Shown here: one piece after another, positions 1 through 4,763 of the stretch
Layout: each line of letters begins with the position of its first letter
Numbering within the stretch: position 1 is the stretch's first letter
From: Thermodesulfobacteriales bacterium
GTDB taxonomy: Bacteria > Desulfobacterota_D > UBA1144 > Nemesobacterales > UBA2774
Assembly (NCBI GenBank): GCA_004525335.1
Contig: SPCL01000120.1
Coordinates: 1 to 6,397 of the forward strand
Direction of reading: 5' to 3'
DNA length: 6,397 nucleotides
Translations under genes and position numbers: made by a program
The notes under the pieces: model-generated
The model's database searches: none
What the model saw: only the letters and a program-made list of their open reading frames with translations
What the model was told of the DNA's origin: nothing

Positions 1-241
1 AACTGATTGCCTTGCTGTCTTAATACCTGACTACGATACAGATGAAGAAGCGGTTGTATTCATTAATGAGATATATGAGGATATTTTCACCGAAATACTT
101 TCTGAGTGGTCTACCGAAGAATCGTGGTGGCCACAGGATAGAACAAATGAAATGTTCTGGCAATGGTTTGAGGTAGAGTTGCATTCTATTGTTATGGATT
201 CATCTACGGAACCGATAGAGGAAGAGGAACCGTGGACATAA
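1..241 (+). CDS. C-terminal part of an acidic hypothetical protein (5' end outside window)
   Basis: The frame is open from position 2 to the TAA at 239-241, giving 79 codons with no start inside the window, so this is the C-terminal part of a longer protein. The visible part is strongly acidic and rich in aromatic residues. It contains the segments EIYEDIFTEILSEW, ESWWPQDR and FWQWFEVELHSIVMD, and ends in a Glu-rich tail EEEEPWT. There are no membrane segments and no catalytic motif I recognise. The W/F/D/E-rich pattern resembles small conserved cytoplasmic proteins of unknown function, and I cannot assign a role. The stop codon lies only two bases before an inverted-repeat element (244-310), so the element either inserted right behind the gene or may have altered its 3' end. 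Coding status is likely because the frame is long for the edge position and its composition is protein-like. Confidence 0.6.
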   Translation, partial: TDCLAVLIPDYDTDEEAVVFINEIYEDIFTEILSEWSTEESWWPQDRTNEMFWQWFEVELHSIVMDSSTEPIEEEEPWT

Positions 242-243
242 CT

Positions 244-310
244 TGACCTCTGTAATAGGGCTATAGTACAAGTTAGATTTTTGATAGAAAGCCCTATTTA
301 TAGGAGGTCA
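244..310. repeat. Inverted-repeat (MITE-like) element, copy 1 of 3
   Basis: This 67-bp imperfect palindrome begins TGACCTCTGTAATAGGG and ends CCCTATTTATAGGAGGTCA. It is related in both ends and in overall plan to the elements at 3675-3751 and 4402-4472. The shared plan is outer TGACCT/AGGTCA termini, an inner ATAGGG/CCCTAT pair, and an AT-rich centre containing AGTTAG followed by a T-run. It contains no ORF. It starts two bases after the stop codon of the left-edge gene. I see no convincing target-site duplication. This is the most diverged of the three copies, lacking the GCTCCC block of copy 2. Confidence 0.65.
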
Positions 311-330
311 TAATCCCAACTTAAACAGAG

Positions 331-367
331 CTTAACAAAAGGGGTGCAGTACATTATACTGCTCCCC
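331..367. mobile_element. IS3-family-like termini, head to head
   Basis: On the minus strand, 353 to 331 reads TGTACTGCACCCCTTTTGTT and continues AAG. This closely resembles the terminal inverted repeat of IS150-type IS3-family elements as I recall it. Five bases further on, TACTGCTCCCC (357-367) forms an 11-bp inverted pair with GGGGTGCAGTA (341-351), with one T/T mismatch. The arrangement looks like two related IS ends abutting. No transposase reading frame survives beside it. The assignment rests on memory of IS ends, not on a search. Confidence 0.4.
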
Positions 368-414
368 ATTAAGAAGCTAGTAGAATTAAGCTAGTAAACA
401 ATGCGGTTAGCTTC
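355..414. repeat. Flanking direct repeat, left copy
   Basis: Positions 355-398 are identical over 44 bp to 6332-6375, starting TATACTGCTCCCC and ending AAGCTAGTAAA. After a small indel the similarity resumes as ATGCGGTTAGCTTCAT here and ATGCGGTTACCTTCAT at the right edge of the window. The core contains AAGCTAGTA twice, 14 bp apart. The TACTGCTCCCCATTAAG start looks like an IS3-family terminus. The two copies bracket about 6 kb in the same orientation. Confidence 0.8.
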
Positions 415-504
415 ATTCAGCACATGGATACCGTACACCGTTTCAGGCTGAAGAAGAGTATTACAAGAATGAGATTTCACATAAAAATGCGGCTTGAGTA
501 TTGA

Positions 505-530
505 GGGGCAGTGGTAAAGGCTTCTGCCCC
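505..530. other. Hairpin between convergent genes, terminator-like without a T-run
   Basis: GGGGCAG (505-511) and CTGCCCC (524-530) form a perfect 7-bp GC-rich stem around a 12-nt loop. It sits between the end of the left-edge gene (+) and the end of the NTF2-like gene (-), where a terminator is expected. Neither strand shows a T-tract after the stem, so intrinsic termination is not established. Confidence 0.3.
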
Positions 531-613
531 CAAAGCCCACTTATCAAATAATCAAATTCTCAAATAATCTAATCATCGCCTCTTTGAGTTTATAGAATAT
601 ATCTCGTGGCAGG

Positions 614-1105
614 TCATATTTTGAGTCTAGGAAGAATATCAGTGTGATGTCCTACCATCTTCCATTTCCCGTTCTCCCGTCTAAAAACATTAGTTGCTCG
701 GATATTAACTTCTTCTGTCTTTCCGTTTATATAAATTGTTCCACGTTCATAATTGACAGTTATTCCAATGCTTTCACCTGCTATGATCTCCATTTCTTTC
801 GGCTTAAGCTCGCCACCTAATTTGAGTTTAGCCTGCGCTTCCCAAGAGTTTCTGACTTCTTTCCATCCGACCAAAATGCCGCCAGCCGGTCCCATATAAG
901 TAACATCATCCGCATGTGACCAGACTTCTATCATGGGTTCTAAATCACCTTTAAAAACTGCATTCAGTGCTGTATAAAACTCTTCGGCTGCTGCTCTTAC
1001 TTCTTTCTCATATTCTGACGAATAAGAAAATTGACCATAAAGTAGCAGAAAGGCAAAAACCATAATACTTACTTTTGAAATCCAAGACACCTTAATCATA
1101 CTCAT
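614..1105 (-). CDS. Exported NTF2-fold (SnoaL/DUF4440-like) protein
   Basis: This 163-aa protein begins with a Sec-type signal: basic residues (K5, K11), a hydrophobic core VSIMVFAFLLLYG, and a likely cleavage near residues 28-31 (FSYSSE). The mature part has the order of a single NTF2-like domain. An N-terminal helix (KEVRAAAEEFYTALNAVFKGD) leads to W62 and ADDVTYMGPAGG, then a helix with VGWKEVRNSW (79-88), then antiparallel strands ending in ATNVFRRENGKWKMVGHHTD (137-156). That last segment is typical of SnoaL_3/DUF4440 proteins. Such domains bind small hydrophobic ligands or act as isomerases, and the substrate cannot be read here. The start at 1105 has AAGGAG eight bases upstream; an alternative ATG two codons in is less well spaced. 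A TTGATT-17-TTTAAT promoter lies just upstream, so it is probably its own transcript. Location would be periplasmic or secreted. Family assignment is fairly sure, function unknown. Confidence 0.85.
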   Translation of the reverse strand: MSMIKVSWISKVSIMVFAFLLLYGQFSYSSEYEKEVRAAAEEFYTALNAVFKGDLEPMIEVWSHADDVTYMGPAGGILVGWKEVRNSWEAQAKLKLGGELKPKEMEIIAGESIGITVNYERGTIYINGKTEEVNIRATNVFRRENGKWKMVGHHTDILPRLKI

Positions 1106-1132
1106 TTTAAGTTCTCCTTAATATTAGAATTG

Positions 1133-1161
1133 ATTAAAGTACAATATCTATCTCTAATCAA
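1133..1161 (-). promoter_or_regulatory. Candidate sigma70 promoter for the exported NTF2-like gene
   Basis: Read on the minus strand, TTGATT (1161-1156) and TTTAAT (1138-1133) are separated by 17 bp. Transcription would start about 20 nt before the ATG at 1105, leaving room for the AAGGAG site. The match is moderate (4/6 and 5/6). Confidence 0.4.
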
Positions 1162-1258
1162 AGATCATGACAAAAAATTTACCGTCTATTTTATCAAAAA
1201 TCTAAATTATATTATGGATCAATCATAGCCGGCAGGACAAGTTAACTTTTTTCTGATT

Positions 1259-1795
1259 TCATCTCTTCATCAATTCATTTGACGGTAAACTTGGGTCGAG
1301 AACCTTCCGAGCAGTTTCCACTCCAACTATGGGCAAATTATCTGCATCTAATACTCCTATCTGAACAAGTACAGAGGCTTGGTCCCAGTATATATGCTCG
1401 CTTGAAATTTTGCCGTCCTTAAAGCCAACTATTACGACAAGAGGAATCTCGACCTTTTTCCCTGTTGGAGGTATGCCGGGAAGCATCCAAGGCATATCTA
1501 TACTATGTGTAAATTTAAATATAAGTTCATCCACAATTGTGTCGGTGCTAACAGTGCGTGAAACCATCACGAGTTCAACATCCTGTGGCTGGGAGGGAAT
1601 AAAGTACTTCGAGTAAAAATTCTGCACATTATCTCTACCAAAGCCCCCCGTCATTACAGGAACATGGTTAACATGAGGCATTTCACTCATAGTATGCATA
1701 GTTTCTTCCACATCCTTGGTCTCAAACTCACACATAGTATGCTTTACCCAAATATCTACAATCTTTTGCTGATCTAAAGTAAGTTCATTGTTCAT
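1259..1795 (-). CDS. SnoaL-like polyketide-cyclase-fold (NTF2 superfamily) protein
   Basis: This 178-aa protein lacks a signal peptide and is probably cytoplasmic. The N-terminal helix (residues 6-35) is followed by a histidine-rich loop (MPHVNHVPVMTGG, 39-51) and FGRDNVQNFYSKYF (52-65), as in SnoaL-type cyclases. Strands containing DELIFKFTHSIDMPW (89-103) and IPLVVIVGFKDGKI (117-130) follow, then SSEHIYWDQASVLVQIGVLD (131-150). I associate that last motif with SnoaL-like domains found alone or fused to dienelactone hydrolase (carboxymethylenebutenolidase). The tail GVETARKVLDPSLPSNELM is also typical of that subgroup. It may be a small-molecule isomerase, cyclase or hydrolase partner, but the substrate is unknown and no hydrolase gene is adjacent. 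The start is supported by AAGGGG seven bases upstream and by a good promoter. It shares the NTF2 fold with the downstream gene (153 bp away) but shows little sequence similarity to it. Confidence 0.85.
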   Translation of the reverse strand: MNNELTLDQQKIVDIWVKHTMCEFETKDVEETMHTMSEMPHVNHVPVMTGGFGRDNVQNFYSKYFIPSQPQDVELVMVSRTVSTDTIVDELIFKFTHSIDMPWMLPGIPPTGKKVEIPLVVIVGFKDGKISSEHIYWDQASVLVQIGVLDADNLPIVGVETARKVLDPSLPSNELMKR

Positions 1796-1823
1796 TAATA
1801 TTCCCCTTAATTGTTTTGTACAA

Positions 1824-1853
1824 ATTATAAGTACAGTTCGACATCTAAGTCAA
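1824..1853 (-). promoter_or_regulatory. Sigma70-like promoter for the SnoaL-like gene, with a symmetric site over the -10
   Basis: On the minus strand TTGACT (1853-1848) and a perfect TATAAT (1829-1824) are separated by 18 bp. The predicted start leaves a leader of about 20 nt before the ATG at 1795. The -10 box sits inside TGTAC-N9-GTACA (1818-1835 region), a small dyad that could be a repressor site, although the arms are only 5 bp. Confidence 0.55.
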
Positions 1854-1992
1854 GCTCGGACTAAGTTAGAATTATAAAGTATCTAAATTATTTCTCAGTA
1901 ATCTTTAGAAATTCTGTTCGTAGGTTTTTCAGTCTAAAATCTGACTAAACTCATTAAGCCAGTAATGGTAGTTAGCTATCATTTGTTTAGGC

Positions 1993-2390
1993 TTACTCGC
2001 GATCGGTGATGTCCCGACTAATACCCACTAGACCGCAAAGCTCTCCATTCTCATCATATAGTTGTGTTTTCAAAGTATCCAATAAGACATGACGTCCGTC
2101 TGGGTAATCCACCCATTCATCATTACGCCTGGACTGTCTACTAATGAGCATCTACTGGTCTTTCTCACGGAAAAACTTGGCAACATTCTCCGGGAACAGA
2201 TGATGATCTGTCTTGCCTAAAATCTCATCGATAGGGTGCCCTATGAGTTCGGAAAATGCCTTATTGCAGCCAAGGTAAAACCCCCATGGTCTCTGTAGAA
2301 GATCAAGTCTGGAATTGAATTGATGACTGAGGTCATAAGAGAGACTTGACGTTTAAGGGCTTCTTCATTGAGTAGCTTGTCGTTTTGCAT
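1993..2390 (-). pseudogene. Decayed PAS sensor-domain gene (frameshift plus in-frame stop)
   Basis: On the minus strand the ATG at 2390 opens MQNDKLLNEEALKRQVSLMT, then SVINSIPDLIFYRDHG, a classic PAS_4-type start. About 35 codons in, the frame must shift at the G-run near 2280-2286 (one base lost) to continue as FYLGCNKAFSELIGHPIDEI, LGKTDHHLFPENVAKFFREK and DQ. A TAG stop (2154-2152) then replaces one codon. Beyond it come MLISRQSRRNDEWVDYPDGR, HVLLDTLKTQLYDENGELCG and LVGISRDITDRE, ending at TAA (1995-1993). The order NSIPDLIF, GKTD, DYPDGR, GISRDIT is that of PAS domains preceding histidine kinase, GGDEF or EAL modules. No output domain is visible; the frame ends just after the DIT-x-R linker where one would begin. 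The copy was therefore an intracellular ligand or redox sensor fragment and is now dead. Two independent lesions make a sequencing error an unlikely sole cause. Confidence 0.85.
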
Positions 2391-2594
2391 AAATAACCTC
2401 GATTCATTGTTTTATCTCTAACCAGTATTCTCTACTTGAGCGAAGATTGCAAACCATACTGATTAAAATGTGTTTTGAAGCAAAACTTATTAAAAATCAT
2501 TTAACTGCTTATTTTTTTGAGTATCTAGTTTATTCCCTTAAGGTGCTAATATACATCTGAATCACCTACAGTTGGATTGAACCTACAGACTGTT

Positions 2595-3554
2595 TTATTT
2601 TCTAAAAGCGGATTTTCCATTAAGAAGATTCAGCCAATAATCAAGTCTTGGATCAAGCCAGAGGTGCTGTAGTCTGGCACTCTTCATACCGTACCAGTTC
2701 ATAAAATCAAACTTCACATCAGAATTAAGATACTGCTGAAGAGCCCAAAAACCCCACTTTATGTCTGCAGCAATTTTATAAAGCTTCATCTTTGCAAAAC
2801 CCTTTTCATCCCGCCCATCATGGTATATCTTGCATAATTCAACATCCATCGCTTCTGTAAGATAATTAGTTGTCGAATAGCATCCAAGGTCATTATATGG
2901 ATCATTCATTGACGCATACTCATAGTCGATTAATTTGAAATCATCTGCCGAATCATCATACATAAAATTTGCTGTCCAGAAATCATTATGACATGGTTTA
3001 TAGTCAATTCCATCAGCTAATACGGCTTCTTCAATTTCCTTTAATATAAACACCATCCTGTTATACCATGGTGGAAGATAACCTCCATTGTCAGCCAGTT
3101 TAACCATCTGCCATGCCTGTTCAAAAAGGGTCTGTTTTACAGGAAGATATTTTCCTTCAATATTGTGAAATGTCTTTGCGGCTGTTGCTATTTTTCTAAA
3201 TATGTTTTCATTATAGATATCACCAAACATAACAGGTCTGTGATTAGACATCCATTCCCAGACCTCTACCCCTGTATCCTCAAAATAATAAAGAACTTTA
3301 GGGCCAATGCCTGTTTCCATCCCAATAATATTTGCCTGATGACAGTTATTCCTGTCTATAAAGGCTTCGGTTCCCGCTCCAGGTATTTTCAGAAAGAAAT
3401 GTTCTCCATCAACAGTAACTTTATAGTTGGGGTTGGTAATGCCAATAGTCATAAGTTCATATGTAATGTTCTTGCTTTTCCATGTCTCTATTCTTGAAAG
3501 AGCCTGATCTATATCTGTTTTGATGAGTGTCTGTTTTAGAGGTGTTGTGTCCAT
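2595..3554 (-). CDS. Choline/ethanolamine kinase-like phosphotransferase (APH/ChoK fold)
   Basis: This 319-aa protein has the protein-kinase-like aminoglycoside phosphotransferase/choline kinase fold at a normal family length. The N-lobe holds NPNYKVTVDGEHFFLKIPG (41-59), with K56 as the likely ATP-binding lysine. The catalytic loop is CHNDFWTANFM (188-198), matching HxDxxxxN with H189, D191 and N196. The metal-binding segment is LIDYEYASMNDPYNDLG (208-224), with D210. The IDYEYA form is characteristic of choline/ethanolamine kinases rather than antibiotic kinases, and the FWAL/WYGMKSARLQ helices at 269-296 fit the C-lobe. The likely reaction is ATP-dependent phosphorylation of choline or a similar amino-alcohol in the cytoplasm; the exact substrate is inference. 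AAAGGAG lies about seven bases before the ATG. A TTGACA lies at 3654-3649 but has only a poor -10 partner. No phosphocholine transferase, transporter or cytidylyltransferase gene is beside it, so its pathway is not shown by context. Confidence 0.88.
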   Translation of the reverse strand: MDTTPLKQTLIKTDIDQALSRIETWKSKNITYELMTIGITNPNYKVTVDGEHFFLKIPGAGTEAFIDRNNCHQANIIGMETGIGPKVLYYFEDTGVEVWEWMSNHRPVMFGDIYNENIFRKIATAAKTFHNIEGKYLPVKQTLFEQAWQMVKLADNGGYLPPWYNRMVFILKEIEEAVLADGIDYKPCHNDFWTANFMYDDSADDFKLIDYEYASMNDPYNDLGCYSTTNYLTEAMDVELCKIYHDGRDEKGFAKMKLYKIAADIKWGFWALQQYLNSDVKFDFMNWYGMKSARLQHLWLDPRLDYWLNLLNGKSAFRK

Positions 3555-3674
3555 TACAAATCTCCTTTGTGATATACCAAAGTACTTTTAAGTCCGCCAT
3601 GAGCTTGCTATAGCGTAATGAACATGAATTAACATAGAGACTTCAAAATGTCAATCCATTAAATCGCCCCTTAG

Positions 3675-3751
3675 TGACCTGCTCCCCTATAATAGGTACA
3701 TAAGTTAAGTAATTTTTTAGAGGGAAACCCTATACATAGGAGGGCAGGTCA
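3675..3751. repeat. Inverted-repeat (MITE-like) element, copy 2 of 3
   Basis: This 77-bp element starts TGACCTGCTCCCCTATAATA and ends ATACATAGGAGGGCAGGTCA. Its two ends are inverted repeats over roughly 20 bp. The centre contains TAAGTTAAG and a T6 run shared with copy 3, with which it is closely similar throughout. No ORF is present. It lies in the divergent gap between the kinase gene (-) and the endonuclease V-like gene (+), about 20 bp beyond a TTGACA hexamer of the kinase side, so it could affect transcription of either gene. No target-site duplication is evident (TAG before, AAA after). Confidence 0.8.
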
Positions 3752-3860
3752 AAAATTAATCTAAATGGCACTGTGAACAGGAACATTTTAAAAACATGAA
3801 CACTATTTATTCCTTATCAAATAAACAGACCGACCTATCCCAATAATAAGGTTGGGTGAG

Positions 3861-3866
3861 TATAAT
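3861..3866 (+). promoter_or_regulatory. Candidate -10 box for the endonuclease V-like gene
   Basis: A perfect TATAAT lies 26 nt before the start codon, giving a leader of about 20 nt that includes AAGGAG. No good -35 hexamer is found 16-18 bp upstream. TG lies two bases before the box, close to but not at the extended -10 position. A small CCCAA/TTGGG hairpin (about 3839-3856) sits directly upstream and might be an activator or repressor site. Confidence 0.35.
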
Positions 3867-3892
3867 ATAGGTGTAGGCAAGGAGACAAAGTA

Positions 3893-4234
3893 ATGCGTAT
3901 GTGGATGGTTGCCCCTAGAATATTATGTAGAAAACATCTACTTGGTGAGCACGTTGAAATACACATGCTTGTCGGAACAATGAAAAAAGGGCATAGCTTA
4001 AAAGGGTATATTGCTAATAATCTAATTGAGCCATGGGCAATTATCCAACGACATAATGATTTAGCTAATGAAATGATAAACCGTGGGTACAGGCATTTAT
4101 CTCCAATAAGTTCTATGCAGGTAAATACGTTATTAATGTCCTACCCATACGAATTAAAGGATGTACGTGTGGATGTTAGGGCGTCTACTTTTGAGTTGTT
4201 CCGTAGATGTAACGAGTGTAGTAACCGACATTGA
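3893..4234 (+). CDS. T4 endonuclease V-like pyrimidine-dimer DNA glycosylase (Pyr_excise family)
   Basis: The 113-aa product begins MRMWMVAPRILCRKHLLGEH. The segment KHLLGEHVEIHM (14-25) aligns without gaps to QHLMAEYRELPR of phage T4 DenV, placing E22 on the catalytic Glu23. Arg2 corresponds to Arg3. LVGTMKKGHSLKGYI (26-40) and IIQRHNDLANEMINRGYRHL (50-69) fit the DenV pattern in which a helix ends in KRGF/RGY. These enzymes cut the glycosyl bond of UV-induced pyrimidine dimers through an imine with the N-terminal amine, then nick the abasic site. With Arg at position 2 the initiator Met is probably kept, unlike DenV Thr2. The start has AAGGAG seven bases upstream. The C-terminus (RRCNECSNRH) lies in a 19-bp tandem duplication and may be shortened. 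It is the only rightward complete gene in the window, which suits a transferred or phage-derived cassette. Family assignment is good; activity is unproven. Confidence 0.72.
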   Translation: MRMWMVAPRILCRKHLLGEHVEIHMLVGTMKKGHSLKGYIANNLIEPWAIIQRHNDLANEMINRGYRHLSPISSMQVNTLLMSYPYELKDVRVDVRASTFELFRRCNECSNRH

Positions 4235-4251
4235 GTGTAACAACCGACATT
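4214..4251 (+). repeat. 19-bp tandem duplication across the stop codon of the endonuclease V-like gene
   Basis: GAGTGTAGTAACCGACATT (4214-4232) is followed directly by GAGTGTAACAACCGACATT (4233-4251); the units differ at two adjacent bases. Because 19 is not a multiple of three, the duplication changes frame and creates the TGA at 4232-4234. With one unit removed, the frame runs 30 further codons to TGA at 4323-4325, which would make a protein of about 137 residues. Confidence 0.85.
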
Positions 4252-4321
4252 GGCAGTTAATACAAGACGATGCCTACAGACGTAGAAGAGTTTTACTTGC
4301 AATGGACCAGAGAATATTTCT

Positions 4322-4417
4322 ATGAAAAGGTTATCAAAAGCAAAAGTTAATTATAGAAAACATGAAAGGAAACAAATGTCACGTTATAGTAGGAGAACAC
4401 GTGACCTGCCCCTATAA
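4322..4417 (+). pseudogene. Short basic ORF, probably the 5' part of a gene interrupted by the inverted-repeat element
   Basis: The frame reads MKRLSKAKVNYRKHERKQMS and then RYSRRTRDLPL, ending at a TAA inside element copy 3, so its last four codons derive from the element. The peptide is extremely basic and resembles the start of a small nucleic-acid-binding or phage-type protein, but I recognise no family. Its ATG overlaps, as ATGA, the stop that the endonuclease V-like frame would reach without the 19-bp duplication, the usual layout of coupled operon genes. A second ATG inside (4376) has AAGGA five bases upstream. Downstream of the element the same phase holds ARKRYTPRADKIPFLSW, possibly the rest of the gene. 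The call is tentative because the ORF is short. Confidence 0.3.
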
Positions 4418-4472
4418 TAGGTCCATAAGTTAAGATATTTTTTAGAGAGAAAACCCTATATATAGGAGGTCA
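4402..4472. repeat. Inverted-repeat (MITE-like) element, copy 3 of 3
   Basis: This 71-bp element starts TGACCTGCCCCTATAATAGG and ends CCCTATATATAGGAGGTCA. It is very close to copy 2 in both arms and in the centre (CATAAGTTAAG, then TTTTTTAGAG). The right arm contains a perfect 12-bp palindrome CCTATATATAGG (4455-4466) and the left arm CCTATAATAGG, so each arm can fold by itself as well as with the other. It interrupts a short basic ORF. No coding capacity and no clear target-site duplication are seen. Confidence 0.8.
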
Positions 4473-4710
4473 TTATAATAGCCAGGAAACGTTATACCCC
4501 CAGAGCAGATAAAATACCGTTTCTAAGCTGGACAAGTAAAAATAGATTAAAAAGTGTTAGCACTATATTTTAATTCTTGTATAAATTTATAAAGTGCTAT
4601 TTTGATAAAGTTTGAGGAATCTATAGAGAAACTGAGAAACTGTGACTTAAATAATCAGCCGCTACTTTTGCGAACGCGTTTGACATATTAACAATTTATA
4701 TTTTATAGCA

Positions 4711-4746
4711 CTCAAATCGGTTTCTATAAAGTGAAACCGATTTGAG
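4711..4746 (-). terminator. Strong 14-bp hairpin just past the DUF1254 gene, without a T-run
   Basis: CTCAAATCGGTTTC (4711-4724) and GAAACCGATTTGAG (4733-4746) are perfectly complementary around an 8-nt loop. On the transcript of the DUF1254 gene the stem begins 17 bases after the stop codon, the usual place for an intrinsic terminator or 3' stabiliser. Downstream on the minus strand comes TGCTATAAAATATAA, not a T-tract, so it is not a textbook Rho-independent terminator. It could protect the mRNA 3' end or be a protein-binding dyad. Confidence 0.5.
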
Positions 4747-4763
4747 CCGGATTATTTGCTAAC

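Larger units (their letters stand above)
242..613. other. Gene-poor strip with IS-end-like fragments
   Basis: This stretch lies between the left-edge gene (+) and the convergent NTF2-like gene (-). It holds inverted-repeat element copy 1 (244-310), an IS150-like terminus (331-353), the left copy of the window-flanking direct repeat (355-414), and a GGGGCAG/CTGCCCC hairpin (505-530). Frames on both strands give only peptides below about 45 residues, with no convincing RBS or family resemblance. I read it as accumulated insertion-sequence debris rather than coding DNA. Confidence 0.5.
4235..4763. other. 529-bp intergenic stretch with gene remnants and hairpins
   Basis: After the endonuclease V-like gene this region holds the second unit of the 19-bp duplication and a short basic ORF (4322-4417) cut by element copy 3 (4402-4472). 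The frame after the element reads ARKRYTPRADKIPFLSW before stopping at 4571. A TAGCACT/AGTGCTA stem (4558-4564 with 4593-4599) follows, then the strong hairpin at 4711-4746. A second short frame (4270-4350, MPTDVEEFYLQWTREYF...) overlaps the first and has no good RBS. No intact gene is supported here. Confidence 0.5.

Noticed and set aside
242..420. Integron attC site formed by the repeats near the left edge
   Set aside because: No paired RYYYAAC/GTTRRRY core sites with the right spacing; IS-like ends explain the symmetry better.
401..451. Plus-strand MRLASFSTWIPYTVSG peptide after the direct repeat
   Set aside because: Only 16 codons and no RBS; kept only as part of the repeat description.
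388..545. Minus-strand frame ending ETVYGIHVLNEANRIVY, considered as a transposase C-terminus
   Set aside because: Short, no start, and no transposase motif; the right-hand repeat copy keeps a different frame at this point.
545..569. CAAATAATC occurring twice 16 bp apart, considered as a CRISPR-like or iteron repeat
   Set aside because: Only two short low-complexity units, no regular spacer array.
1410..1616. 68-codon plus-strand ORF opposite the SnoaL-like gene
   Set aside because: Lies wholly antisense to a well-supported gene, has no RBS and no recognisable family.
2567..2590. ACCTACAG direct repeat behind the kinase gene as a terminator
   Set aside because: The units are direct, not inverted, so no stem can form.
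3165..3497. 110-codon plus-strand ORF opposite the kinase gene
   Set aside because: Antisense shadow of a gene with intact catalytic motifs; Cys/Phe-rich composition typical of a shadow frame.
4626..4641. Two tandem GAGAAACT units
   Set aside because: Two 8-bp units in AT-rich DNA are expected by chance and have no partner elsewhere.
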